Notes: generated from the sequence alone by a model not told the origin. DNA of 64,000 nt from Caulobacterales bacterium (GCA_017303355.1 JAFLCU010000015.1:1-64000); one strand, 5' to 3'; positions 55,246 to 63,692 are shown, numbered from the stretch's first letter. Made by a program: numbers and translations.

Positions 55246-55292
55246 TTGACGCGCAACCCAAGGTTGTATATTGAACAAAGCGTTGGGTGCGC
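55246..55292 (+). promoter_or_regulatory. Promoter with inverted-repeat operator for the proline-tailed peptide
   Basis: TTGACG (55246-55251) and TATATT (55267-55272; 15-bp spacing, or TATTGA at 17 bp) form a promoter. An inverted repeat, GCGCAACCCAA (55251-55261) and TTGGGTGCGC (55283-55292), brackets the -10 with a one-base bulge, which is a typical repressor or activator position. GGGAG (55296-55300) lies 8 bp before the ATG. Confidence 0.5.
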
Positions 55293-55308
55293 TTTGGGAG
55301 ATAGCGTC

Positions 55309-55581
55309 ATGAGCATGGCAAAGGTTTGCGGTGTGTTGAGCGCGATGGCCGCGGCCGCGCTTGCGATGAGCGCGACAGCGGCCGCGCACACCGGCGGCGA
55401 CAGCCTGGCCGCCATCGACGAGGATGGCCGCTTCGTGGTGGCGCGTGTGGAGAGCGATGCGGCGCTTGAAGCGGCGCAACTGCTTGATGACGACGCGCCG
55501 GAACTGATGCGCGTCGCGGTCAACTTCATCTGCCCGCCGCCACCTCCGCCCCCGCCACCGCCGCCGCCGAATCCAAACTGA
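55309..55581 (+). CDS. Secreted peptide with Cys-Pro12-Asn-Pro-Asn tail; candidate RiPP precursor
   Basis: The 90-residue product has a Sec-type signal (VCGVLSAMAAAALAMSATAAA, shown here as VLSAMAAAALAMSATAAA) with cleavage after AAA. A short acidic mid-region follows (LAAIDEDGRFVVARVESDAA, then QLLDDDAPELM), and then VAVNFICPPPPPPPPPPPPN with PN to finish. The twelve prolines use mixed codons (CCG, CCA, CCT, CCC). It has its own promoter and a strong SD, and a radical SAM gene starts 43 bp downstream. This suggests a ribosomally made, post-translationally modified peptide whose Cys-polyPro tail is the modified core. It could instead be an unmodified secreted Pro-rich protein. The predicted signal peptide is unusual for a substrate of a cytosolic radical enzyme. 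Start 55309 is clear from the SD; the frame is open to 55246. Confidence 0.78.
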   Translation: MSMAKVCGVLSAMAAAALAMSATAAAHTGGDSLAAIDEDGRFVVARVESDAALEAAQLLDDDAPELMRVAVNFICPPPPPPPPPPPPNPN

Positions 55582-55624
55582 GGGCGCGGGCCCGTTCGAT
55601 CCACATGGTGAGCTGAGGTGCGGT

Positions 55625-56659
55625 ATGTCCGTTCAAGCGGAACCCGTGCGCGCGCCCGCGCGCGACGACGGAATTCGACGCAAAGTCGCAACGCTGTGCC
55701 TCAGCAACCGTGTACTCGAACTGATCGTGTTGCCGACCGAGCAGTGCAATTTCCGCTGCCTCTATTGCTACGAGGATTTTGCCATCGGGCGGATGCCGGC
55801 GGAGGTGGTGGCCGGCGTCAAGGCGCTGATCGCGCGCCGCGCGCCAGAATTGGCGCAGCTGCATCTGAGTTTCTTCGGCGGCGAACCGTTGATCGCGGCC
55901 GATATCGTTGAGGACATTTCAACGGCGGCGCATGTCGCTCTGGGCGCGCGTTATACGGGCTCCGTCACAACGAACGGCGCGCTGCTGACGATTGAGCGGG
56001 CGCGGGCGCTACGCGAGGTTGGCGTGCGCGCCTATCAGATTTCGCTGGATGGCGTGGCCGAGGCGCACGATGCCACCCGGCGGCGCGCCAATGGCGCGGG
56101 CACGTTTGCGCAGATCTGGGCGAATTTGATCGCATTGCGCGAGAGCGATCTTGATGTTGATGTCGTGCTGCGCTTGCATGCGCTGCCGGAAAATATCGCC
56201 TCGCTGCATGCGCTGATCGAACTGATCCGGGCCGAACTGTCGGATAGCCGCTTCAGCATTATTTTGAAACCGGTCGGGCGCTGGGGCGGGCCGAACGATG
56301 CTGAGTTCGCGACGTTGCCGGAGGCGCATCCAGCACTTGCGGAGCTGCGCCGCGCCGCGCGGGATTTCCTGCCTGTGCGCGAGGATGATGGCGCGCCGCC
56401 CGTGTGCTATGCGGCGCGCAGCAATTCCCTAGTGATCCGCGCCAATGGCCGCGTCGGCAAATGCACCGTCGCGTTGCGTGACGCGCGCAATGATATCGGC
56501 GCCATCACGCCGGAAGGGAAGCTCGCCATCGATGCCGCAAAACTGAAGCCGTGGCTTGCCGGCGTCGATGAAATGGATTTGTTCGCGCTGGCGTGCCCGG
56601 CGGCGGCGATGAACTGGAAGGCGGCAGCCGATGCGCCGCGCCGAGCGATCGAGTGCTGA
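55625..56659 (+). CDS. Radical SAM peptide maturase with reduced SPASM/twitch-like cysteines
   Basis: This 344-residue enzyme has the radical SAM CxxxCxxC at Cys41, Cys45 and Cys48 (TEQCNFRCLYCYE), the GGEP motif at 85-88 (FFGGEPLI), and strands TTNGAL and QISLDGVAEAHDATR, as in SPASM-type peptide enzymes. The C-terminal region has only four cysteines: C261, C280 (CxnGx4C pattern, NGRVGKC), C324 (ALACPAA) and C344, the last residue. The full seven-cysteine SPASM set is thus reduced, suggesting a single auxiliary [4Fe-4S] cluster. GAGG precedes the ATG. Position between the Pro-tailed peptide and DUF6065-like gene supports peptide modification. Confidence 0.88.
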   Translation: MSVQAEPVRAPARDDGIRRKVATLCLSNRVLELIVLPTEQCNFRCLYCYEDFAIGRMPAEVVAGVKALIARRAPELAQLHLSFFGGEPLIAADIVEDISTAAHVALGARYTGSVTTNGALLTIERARALREVGVRAYQISLDGVAEAHDATRRRANGAGTFAQIWANLIALRESDLDVDVVLRLHALPENIASLHALIELIRAELSDSRFSIILKPVGRWGGPNDAEFATLPEAHPALAELRRAARDFLPVREDDGAPPVCYAARSNSLVIRANGRVGKCTVALRDARNDIGAITPEGKLAIDAAKLKPWLAGVDEMDLFALACPAAAMNWKAAADAPRRAIEC

Positions 56660-56666
56660 GGCGCGC

Positions 56667-57404
56667 GTGAAACTCATTGCCTACCGCCTCCGTGATGGCG
56701 CGCCGGAGCCGCAGCCCGGCAGACCAACGCGCGAATGGATGGACCAAACCGCGCAGAAATATGCGTATCGCTGCTTGCCGCTGCGTGTCGCGAACACGCA
56801 CGGCTGGGAGATTTGTACCGATGCAGCGTTCGAGGCGCGCTGGGATGGCGCCGATGACGTGGGTGGCGTGCAGATTCGCTCGCAAAGCGGCGGATTTGTC
56901 GTGCCAGCCTCGCACTTTGGTCATGGCGTGCTGACGATACAATTTCAGTGGCTGTTTCGTACCGAACCGCGGCAAGTCGGCCTTTGGGTGGCGGGGCCGC
57001 CGAATTGGCCGAAGGACGGCATCGCGCCGCTTTCGGGCTTGGTGGAAACGGCGTGGGCGCCGTTCACTTTCACGATGAATTGGAAATTCACGCGACCGGG
57101 CAAGTGGGTGCGGTTCGAGGAGGGCGAGCCCGTCTGCTTCTTCTTCCCGCTCGATTACGTGGGAATCGAAACCGCGACGGTGGAAACGCGGGCGATCGAG
57201 GACGATGCGGAGCTGCATGCCGCGCACACGGCATGGAAGGTTTCGCGCAACGACTTTAACGCGCGCCTGGCCGAAGGCGAGGCGCACGCCGTCGCGCAGA
57301 AATGGCAGCGTGATTATTTTACGGGCCGCGATCCATTTTCTGGCGAGCGGCCAGAATTGCATCGCTTCAAGGCCGCGCCAGCGACTTTCAAGAAATCAGA
57401 CTAG
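56667..57404 (+). CDS. DUF6065-like protein next to radical SAM maturase
   Basis: This 245-residue protein resembles DUF6065, a family without known function. Features: LIAYRLRDGAPEPQPGRPTR, Trp- and Phe-rich core (IQFQWLFRTEPRQVGLWVAG, VETAWAPFTFTMNWKFTRPG, GEPVCFFFPLDYVGIETATV) and a helical basic C-terminus. No signal peptide, so it acts in the cytosol with the radical enzyme. GTG 56667 follows GAGG by 5 bp and restores a short N-terminus; ATG 56631 would overlap the radical SAM gene. It may bind the precursor or carry out a second modification. The stop shares CTAG (57401-57404) with the convergent kinase gene. Confidence 0.78.
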   Translation: MKLIAYRLRDGAPEPQPGRPTREWMDQTAQKYAYRCLPLRVANTHGWEICTDAAFEARWDGADDVGGVQIRSQSGGFVVPASHFGHGVLTIQFQWLFRTEPRQVGLWVAGPPNWPKDGIAPLSGLVETAWAPFTFTMNWKFTRPGKWVRFEEGEPVCFFFPLDYVGIETATVETRAIEDDAELHAAHTAWKVSRNDFNARLAEGEAHAVAQKWQRDYFTGRDPFSGERPELHRFKAAPATFKKSD

Positions 57405-58672
57405 AGCACGAGGCGCAAGCGGGCGCCGCCGAGCGGCGAGCGCATCATGGTGAGCGCGCCCTTATGCGCGGCGGCGACTTGGCGCGCGATCGCGAGGCCA
57501 ATCCCCATGCCGTCTCGCTTGGTCGAAAAGAAAGGCTGAAATAAATTGGCCTCGGCTTCCGTGCTGAAGCCATCGCCATTGTCATTGACGTCGATCACCA
57601 AGCGGTATTCGTCGGAGAGCCAGGCGTGGATGACGACGTGGCCGCCGCTCGCGTTGTTGGCGATAGCCTCGCGCGCATTCTTCACCAGATTGGCGATGGC
57701 GCGCGTGGCGAGCGCTGGATCTACCTCGGCGCGGAGATCCGCCGGCTCGATCTTTATCGTTGTGTGATCATCCGGCGCGCCGGTGGCGTCTTGCAGAATG
57801 TCGGCGACAAGCGCGCTTCGGCGTTGGGCGGTGAGCGGCTGGGATAGTTCGCGATAACGTTCCACGAAAGAAAGCAAAAGCGCCGCGCGGCGCTCGAGAA
57901 TCGAGAGCACTTCCCGCGTTGATGCATTGGCGCCGGCGGCGGCTGATTGCGCCATCGAGATGACGGGCGTAAGCCCGTTCATGACCTCGTGCGTGAGGAT
58001 ACGCGCTTGCGTACGCCAGGCGGCAAGTTCGGCTGCCTCCAATTCGCCCTCGATGTCGGTGAGCGCGATGACGGTCAAGGGCCCCGTCGCGGAACTGATG
58101 TTCGCGCTCGCCACGCGCTGGCGGCGCGCGCCCGCGAACGATGGCAGGTCGACGACGTCGGGCGGCGCGCCGTTGCGGGATTGCGCGAACGCAGCGCGAA
58201 GGCTTTCGCCCAGTCGGGTGAGCGCGTCGTCGGCGCTTAGTTTCTCCGCGCCAAGCAGCCGGCATCCAGCCGTATTGAGGCCGATGATGCTTCCATCGAC
58301 CTCCTGGCCGAGCACCGGGGTTGACAATCTATCGAGCAGCGCGCGCTGGAACTGTGCTTGAGCGGCGGCCTCCCGGCGTTCGGCGCTAAAGCGTTCAATG
58401 CCGCGCGTCATCAAGCGCGACAGCTCGCCTTGATTGACGATGGCTGATGGGTCGCCAAGCGCGAAGCTCTCGGCTTGATCGCGCGCGATGTTGAGTTCGC
58501 GCAGCAGAAAACGCGCGCCCGCGCGCGCGATCAATAGCGCGACGGCGAGCACAGCTAGGCCAAGCCACAACCAGACGCCGCCTTGTGCGAAGGCAAGGCC
58601 AGCACCCAGGGCGGCCAACAGCGCACCGCCAAGAAGAAGCGCGCCGTTGCGTGAAGCGCGGTCAGAGGCCAT
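57401..58672 (-). CDS. NtrB-like sensor histidine kinase
   Basis: This 423-residue kinase has two N-terminal membrane helices (residues 10-55), a PAS-like domain (about 110-205) and HisKA with His228 (ARILTHEVMNGLTPVISMAQ). HATPase motifs are NLVKNAREAI, NDNGDGF and GMGIGLAIARQ. The start lies 11 bp inside the end of the regulator gene upstream, so the two are co-translated. It faces the DUF6065-like gene and, with the regulator, lies between the radical SAM cassette and the ABC transporter. Confidence 0.9.
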   Translation of the reverse strand: MASDRASRNGALLLGGALLAALGAGLAFAQGGVWLWLGLAVLAVALLIARAGARFLLRELNIARDQAESFALGDPSAIVNQGELSRLMTRGIERFSAERREAAAQAQFQRALLDRLSTPVLGQEVDGSIIGLNTAGCRLLGAEKLSADDALTRLGESLRAAFAQSRNGAPPDVVDLPSFAGARRQRVASANISSATGPLTVIALTDIEGELEAAELAAWRTQARILTHEVMNGLTPVISMAQSAAAGANASTREVLSILERRAALLLSFVERYRELSQPLTAQRRSALVADILQDATGAPDDHTTIKIEPADLRAEVDPALATRAIANLVKNAREAIANNASGGHVVIHAWLSDEYRLVIDVNDNGDGFSTEAEANLFQPFFSTKRDGMGIGLAIARQVAAAHKGALTMMRSPLGGARLRLVL

Positions 58673-59843
58673 GCTTTTCCATTCGGCGATAGAGCGCGGC
58701 GCGGCTGATGCCGAGTTGCTTGGCGGCGTGGCTGACATTGTAGCTGTTGTCGGCAAGCGCCCGGCGCACAGCTTCCGCTTCGACATCCACGAGCGCAATC
58801 GGTGTCGATGTTGGCGCCGGCGCACCGGCGCTAAGGCCGAAATCCTCGGCCGTGTAGCTGGCGCCGGACGAGAGCATCACGGCGCGTTCGGCTGCTTGCA
58901 GCACCGCGCGCGCCGCACCCGGCCACGAAGCGCCGCGCGCCGCGACAAGGGCGCTTTCATCCAACGTGCGCGCGGGGCGGCCGTGCTTGTTTTCGAAAGC
59001 GCGCAGCGCCTCGCGCAGCAATAACAGTGCGTCTTCGGGGCGTTCGCGCAACGGCGGGACAAGCACCTCAACGCCGGCGACGCGAGAGAGCAAGTCAGCG
59101 CGCACGCGCTGGCGCAAGTCCTCGCGCGTGCGGTTGGAGGTGCTGACAACGCGCCGTGGGCGCTGGTTGAGGAGGCCGACGAGCTGCGCTTGCGCCTCGG
59201 CGCTGAGATCGCTCAGCTCGCGTATGAAGATGATGCTGTCGTGTGGCGGCGTTTCGGCGCTGAACGGCGTAAGCGCGCGTCCCGGTGCGAACACCTCTTG
59301 GGCCAAGCGTGATTTGCCGACGCCGGTTTCGCCAAGGATCAGCACCGAAAGGCCTGTGCTGGCGATGCGGCGCAATGAATCGTGCGCGGCGCGCAGCGCC
59401 GAGGATTCCGCCAAAAACGGAACGACGCTCGCCGGATTCGCGGCCGGCGCCGCGCCACGACGCGCGCGCGAGATTTCGCTGGCCTCGCGCACTTTGTGAA
59501 CCAGTTGCGGATTGGACCATGGTTTGGAAATAAAGTCGTCGGCGCCGCGCTTCATCGCCTCGACGGCGACGTTCATGCCGCCAAAGGCGGTGATGACGAC
59601 AATGGCGACGTTGCGATCCTTGACGCGAATGTCCTCGATCAGCCGCAAGCCTTCCTGGTTGGAATTCGCGCCGCGACTAAAATTGAGATCAACCAGCAGA
59701 ACATCGCCGACCGGTACGCGCGCCAGCAGGTGAGCGGGGTCGCTGAGCGTTTCGATCACGATGCCCTGTGGCTGCAGCGCCAGGGTGATGGCCTTCAGCA
59801 CATCTGCGTCGTCATCGACGGCTATGACATTGATGTCCGCCAC
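58662..59843 (-). CDS. NtrC-like response regulator lacking the sigma-54 contact loop
   Basis: In this 393-residue protein the receiver has Asp52 (VLLVDLNFSRGANS), acidic pair 10-12 and Lys107 (ISKPW). The central AAA+ domain keeps Walker A GETGVGKS (171-178), but Walker B is altered (IIFIREL) and the GAFTGA loop is missing between 180 and 203. The domain is also shortened. The C-terminal Fis-type helix-turn-helix is intact (AVRRALADNSYNVSHAAKQL, GISRAALYRRMEKHGL). It should act as a sigma-70-type activator or repressor rather than a sigma-54 activator. Its targets are probably the divergent ABC transporter genes. Confidence 0.88.
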   Translation of the reverse strand: MADINVIAVDDDADVLKAITLALQPQGIVIETLSDPAHLLARVPVGDVLLVDLNFSRGANSNQEGLRLIEDIRVKDRNVAIVVITAFGGMNVAVEAMKRGADDFISKPWSNPQLVHKVREASEISRARRGAAPAANPASVVPFLAESSALRAAHDSLRRIASTGLSVLILGETGVGKSRLAQEVFAPGRALTPFSAETPPHDSIIFIRELSDLSAEAQAQLVGLLNQRPRRVVSTSNRTREDLRQRVRADLLSRVAGVEVLVPPLRERPEDALLLLREALRAFENKHGRPARTLDESALVAARGASWPGAARAVLQAAERAVMLSSGASYTAEDFGLSAGAPAPTSTPIALVDVEAEAVRRALADNSYNVSHAAKQLGISRAALYRRMEKHGL

Positions 59844-59988
59844 TGTCCGCTCCCGAACGATTATAGTGTCCTATTTCGAACAATCCGGCCACTGGCGATC
59901 GAGGTGATGGGGCTAAGTATCTGATACGTCTGCATTTCGTGGGAACATTAAGGACGTGCCATCCTTCATGTTGGTACGGAAGGCGTGC
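59844..59988. promoter_or_regulatory. Divergent promoter region between regulator and ABC transporter genes
   Basis: These 145 bp contain a perfect minus-strand TATAAT at 59860-59865, a probable -10 for the regulator/kinase operon. Two CGAAC repeats (59854-59858 and 59877-59881) flank it and could be operator units. No clear plus-strand promoter was seen. The ABC ATPase start has GGAAGG just upstream. Confidence 0.4.
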
Positions 59989-60669
59989 ATGATCGAGCTT
60001 AGCCGCGTCGGCAAGGTCTTCCGCAATGGGATGGTCGAGACGACCGCGCTGGCGGACCTCGACCTCACCATCCACGCCGGCGATTTCGTCGCCGTCATGG
60101 GGCCGTCCGGCTGCGGGAAATCCACGCTGCTGGCGCTGCTGGGGCTGATCGAGCGGCCGACCAGCGGCCGTTACGTGCTCAACGGCGAGGATGTGTCGGC
60201 GACGCCGGAGCGCATCGCCGCCATGCGCCGTCGCGATCTCGTCGGCATGATCTTCCAGCAATACAATTTGATCGACGAACTGACCGTCGCGCAGAATATC
60301 GAGTTGGCCTTGCGCTATCGTTCTCTGCCCGAGGCGGAGCGCAGGACGCGCGTGGACGAGGCGATGGACCGCGTCGCCATCGCGCACCGCGCAAAGCACT
60401 ATCCCGGCCAATTGTCGGGTGGGCAGCAACAGCGCGCCGCCATCGCGCGCGCGATCGTCGGCCAGCCAAAGCTCATTCTGGCGGACGAGCCGACGGGCAA
60501 TCTCGACAGCGCCAGCGGAACGCAGATCGTCGATATTCTGAAGGGGCTCAACGCGCAGGGCGCAACCCTGATCATGGCCACGCATTCGCAAATGCAGGCC
60601 GATCAGGCGCGCCATGTCGTGCATATGTTGGACGGGCGTATTGTCTCCGCCGTCGCGAAAGCGCGGTGA
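59989..60669 (+). CDS. ABC transporter ATP-binding protein (MacB/LolD type)
   Basis: This 226-residue ATPase has Walker [11 protein letters not shown]-loop FQQYNLI, signature LSGGQQQR, Walker [13 protein letters not shown] and H-loop MATHS. The TGNLDS tail is typical of LolD/MacB/FtsE ATPases that drive mechanotransmission by FtsX-type permeases. ATG 59989 follows GGAAGG. It overlaps the permease gene (GTGA), so the two are one operon. Confidence 0.94.
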   Translation: MIELSRVGKVFRNGMVETTALADLDLTIHAGDFVAVMGPSGCGKSTLLALLGLIERPTSGRYVLNGEDVSATPERIAAMRRRDLVGMIFQQYNLIDELTVAQNIELALRYRSLPEAERRTRVDEAMDRVAIAHRAKHYPGQLSGGQQQRAAIARAIVGQPKLILADEPTGNLDSASGTQIVDILKGLNAQGATLIMATHSQMQADQARHVVHMLDGRIVSAVAKAR

Positions 60670-63050
60670 GGGCGATGATGTTTGACATCCACGCCAGCTT
60701 GCGCGGCGCCGCGTTGCATTTGCGCTATCTGGCGTTCACCTGGCTTGGCCTCACGCTGGCGTTCGCGAGCGCGGTGCTGATTGGCGCCTACACATTGCAT
60801 GAGCTGGGCTACGAGCGCTGGATTCCAGATGTCGAGCAGGTCGTTGTCGTCGAATCGCGCGTGGCGACGCCGGCGCGCGCGACCGAGCGCATGATCGCCA
60901 GCCAATTGCTGTTGACGCCAAGCCTGCCGCAGCCGCTTTCGGGCGTCGCCCATGTGGCGCGCGTATGGGAGCATGAGGCCGACGTCGCGCCCGGCGCCGC
61001 GTGGCTGCCGCGCCGATTGCTGTTCGCGGATGCCGATATCATCGAGGTGTTCGGGCTGCGTTCATTCGCTGGCGACGCGCGCGCGGCGCTCGCGACGCCA
61101 GGCCAGCTGGTGCTCACGCGCGAGGTGGCGCAGGCGTGGTTTGGAAGCGCCGACGGCGTGCTTGGCCGGCGCGTTCGCGTGCGCATGGACGGGCGCACGA
61201 CGCCTTTCACGATCGGCGCGATCATTAACAAGCCGGCGGGGCCTTCTCATCTCGATTTCGGCGCGCTCGCGCGGCTCGATCGCGATGTCACGGATGCGCC
61301 GCACGTGTTCGACAATTGGGCGAGCTTTTCAGGCCGCTCCTATATGCGGCTACGGCGTGACGCCGATCGTGGCGCGATCGAGCGCGCGCTGGACGAAGCG
61401 GCGGCGCATGGTCTGCGCGCGCAATTCGGCGCGGCCGCGCAGGTTTCGGTGCGTTACGCTTTGCTGCCGGTCGCCAGCCTCCACATCGGCGGGCGCGAAC
61501 GTCTGATTGATCGCGAAGCGAACGCCGCCGATCAGGTGTTCGTCTATGGCCTCGTCGGCGTCGGGGTCATGATCGCGACGCTCGCGAGCGCGAATTATGC
61601 GGCGCTGAACACAGCCTTCGCATCACGGCGCGCGCGAGAGATTGCCTTGCTCCGCGTCGTCGGCGCCACGCCGCGGAGCATCGTATGGGGCATGTTCGTC
61701 GAGGCGACGATTGTCGTGCTCGCCTCCTTGGCGTCGGCGATGATGCTGGCCTTCGCGGTCCTGCCATTCGTGAATGAGCTGCTTGGGTTTGAGCTTTCGC
61801 TGGCGCCATTGCTCACGCCGGCCGGCGTCGCGGGGCTTGCCGGATTTGCATTGGCGCTGGGCGCCTTGGCCGGCGCGCTGCCCGCGCTCTCTCTTGCGAA
61901 CACCGATTGCGCGCGCGTGCTCGCGGGCGGCGGGGCGAGTGCGCGGCTGCGGGCGGGGCGTCAGCGCTTCGCCGTGGTGGCGGCGCAATATGGCGTCTCG
62001 ATCGCGCTCGGATCGCTCACGCTGATCGGCTTCTTGCAGGTCCAGCACATGCGCGAGTCAGCGCTTGGCTATGACCCGCATGGGCTTGTCATTCTGCGTG
62101 ACGATACGTTTGGCGAGGGCGGGTTGTTGGAGGCGCTGCGCGCGGCGCCGGGCGTGCACGACGTCGCCGCAAGCTCAAATGGTCCGGGCGTGGGCGCGCG
62201 CAACGAGGAGATACTGACGCTTGGAAACGGCGATACGCTGAACATCGAGCGGGTCGAAATCGCGGAAGATTTCTTTGCGACCTATCGTGCGCGGCTGCTG
62301 GCGGGCGCGGCGCCCGCGCAAACGGCGCGCGACGAAATTGTCGTGAACGAGAGCGCATTGGGCGCGCTTGGGATCGCCGACGCGGCGCGAGCGATCGGAA
62401 GCGCCGTCGATATTTCAGGTGAGGCGCGGCGCGTTGTTGGCGTGGTAAGGGATATTCGCTTTGGATCGGCGCGGGAGCGGGCGCGCCCGGTCTATTATGC
62501 GATGTCGCAGCGGACGATGTTCGTCGCCGTGCGCTTCATTGGCGTGAGCGACAGCGCGGCGCTTGGCGCCGTGCGCGAGATCTGGCGTCATCACAGAGCT
62601 GATGCGCCGATCGATGTGCGCACGGCCGGGCAGGCGATCGCGCAGGGCGCGGCGGCAGATCATCGGCGCAATCGTGTGCTCGCGGCGTTCAGTTGGGTAG
62701 GGCTGTTGCTGGCTTTGTTCGGCGCCTACGCGCTGTCGGCGTACGCGGCCGAGCGCGGCGGCCGGGAGATGGCGATACGCCGCGTGGTCGGCGCCGATGG
62801 TTGGTCGATCGCGGCCTTGCATCTACGGCGCGCGGTGGCGCCCGCGCTTGTCGGCGCACTGGTTGCGGCGCCTATCGCTTACGCTTTTTCCGAACACTGG
62901 CTGTCGGGCTTTGACGCGCGTGTGCAACTCGCGCCGCTCTATATTTTAATCGTGGTGTTGGCGGCGCTGCCGGTGGCGGCGTTGGCGTCCGTTTGGGAAG
63001 CAGCGGCGCTCGCGGGCGCGGCGCCGAGCGCGCGCTTGAGGTCAAGCTAG
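60666..63050 (+). CDS. FtsX/MacB-type ABC permease
   Basis: This protein of about 794 residues has eight predicted membrane helices in two FtsX domains, each led by a periplasmic MacB-like domain. The first FtsX motif is REIALLRVVGATPRSIVWGM, the second REMAIRRVVGADGWSIAALH. No MacA-type membrane-fusion gene follows. Such stand-alone permeases with a NtrC-like pair occur as sensors or exporters for antimicrobial peptides and envelope stress; exporting or sensing the Pro-tailed peptide is a context-based guess. The GTG at 60666 overlaps the ATPase stop, but ATG 60678 has better SD spacing. Confidence 0.9.
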   Translation: MRAMMFDIHASLRGAALHLRYLAFTWLGLTLAFASAVLIGAYTLHELGYERWIPDVEQVVVVESRVATPARATERMIASQLLLTPSLPQPLSGVAHVARVWEHEADVAPGAAWLPRRLLFADADIIEVFGLRSFAGDARAALATPGQLVLTREVAQAWFGSADGVLGRRVRVRMDGRTTPFTIGAIINKPAGPSHLDFGALARLDRDVTDAPHVFDNWASFSGRSYMRLRRDADRGAIERALDEAAAHGLRAQFGAAAQVSVRYALLPVASLHIGGRERLIDREANAADQVFVYGLVGVGVMIATLASANYAALNTAFASRRAREIALLRVVGATPRSIVWGMFVEATIVVLASLASAMMLAFAVLPFVNELLGFELSLAPLLTPAGVAGLAGFALALGALAGALPALSLANTDCARVLAGGGASARLRAGRQRFAVVAAQYGVSIALGSLTLIGFLQVQHMRESALGYDPHGLVILRDDTFGEGGLLEALRAAPGVHDVAASSNGPGVGARNEEILTLGNGDTLNIERVEIAEDFFATYRARLLAGAAPAQTARDEIVVNESALGALGIADAARAIGSAVDISGEARRVVGVVRDIRFGSARERARPVYYAMSQRTMFVAVRFIGVSDSAALGAVREIWRHHRADAPIDVRTAGQAIAQGAAADHRRNRVLAAFSWVGLLLALFGAYALSAYAAERGGREMAIRRVVGADGWSIAALHLRRAVAPALVGALVAAPIAYAFSEHWLSGFDARVQLAPLYILIVVLAALPVAALASVWEAAALAGAAPSARLRSS

Positions 63051-63077
63051 ATCGATATCTGCTTTTTGGGGGCGAAT

Positions 63078-63281
63078 ATGATGGTGCGTGAAGAAGGTGA
63101 AAGGACCATGTGGGCCAACGACGATGACAAAATCGAGTCACTGCGCAGGTTGCTGACGCTGAGCCGCGAAATCGCGATGATGCTCGACGTCGTTGACGGC
63201 GATTGCCGGGACGACATTCTCGATGGCATTGGCGCCGCCGAAATCGGCTTGATGCGAGCTGTTGTGGAAGAGAGTCTGTAG
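63078..63281 (+). CDS. Small acidic cytosolic protein of unknown function
   Basis: This protein of about 67 residues, preceded by GGGGGCGA, is acidic and helical (KIESLRRLLTLSREIAMMLD, CRDDILDGIGAAEIGLMRAV). No family recognised. It starts 28 bp after the permease stop and may be co-transcribed with the ABC genes, or be a separate small gene. Confidence 0.55.
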   Translation: MMVREEGERTMWANDDDKIESLRRLLTLSREIAMMLDVVDGDCRDDILDGIGAAEIGLMRAVVEESL

Positions 63282-63290
63282 CCGCGCGGC

Positions 63291-63692
63291 TCAGCCGAGG
63301 AAACGTTGCACAAGATCCATGGGTACGCGTTTGATGCGGCGGGTTTGCGCATCGAGCATGCACCAATTGGATTTGATCTGTGCTGACGGCTTTTCGGCGC
63401 CGAGTTTGTAGATGTCCACGAAGCGCGCCCATGCCGGCCCGCGCGGCGCGTCATCGACCCAGGTGCGCACCTCGACCTCGTCGCCCAATTGCAATTGCGC
63501 GCGATAATCGACCTCGTGCCGCATCACCACCCAGACAAAGCCCGCGACCATCTCGTCGCTCGCGCGTGCGCGCCAATGGGCGATGGCGATATCCTGGGCG
63601 TAGCGCAGATAGACGATGTTGTTGACGTGGCCGAGTTCATCGATGTCGGCGGCGTCGACGGGGAAACGCTGCGTGAAAATCTCTGCGGCCAT
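63291..63692 (-). CDS. Acyl-CoA thioesterase, 4HBT/YbgC family
   Basis: This 133-residue hot-dog fold protein has the catalytic Asp in DIDELGHVNNIVYLRYAQD, and VDYRAQLQLGDEVEVRTWVD and IKSNWCMLDAQTRRIKRVP. Members hydrolyse acyl- or aryl-CoA, or ACP thioesters. ATG 63692 is preferred to the frame's earlier GTG at 63710. The gene is 24 bp from the HPt gene upstream and may share its transcript. Confidence 0.88.
   Translation of the reverse strand: MAAEIFTQRFPVDAADIDELGHVNNIVYLRYAQDIAIAHWRARASDEMVAGFVWVVMRHEVDYRAQLQLGDEVEVRTWVDDAPRGPAWARFVDIYKLGAEKPSAQIKSNWCMLDAQTRRIKRVPMDLVQRFLG

Noticed and set aside
55534..55569. Proline run as a slippage artefact or sequencing error
   Set aside because: Codons are mixed, the frame continues to a normal NPN-stop, and the SD and promoter fit the same frame.
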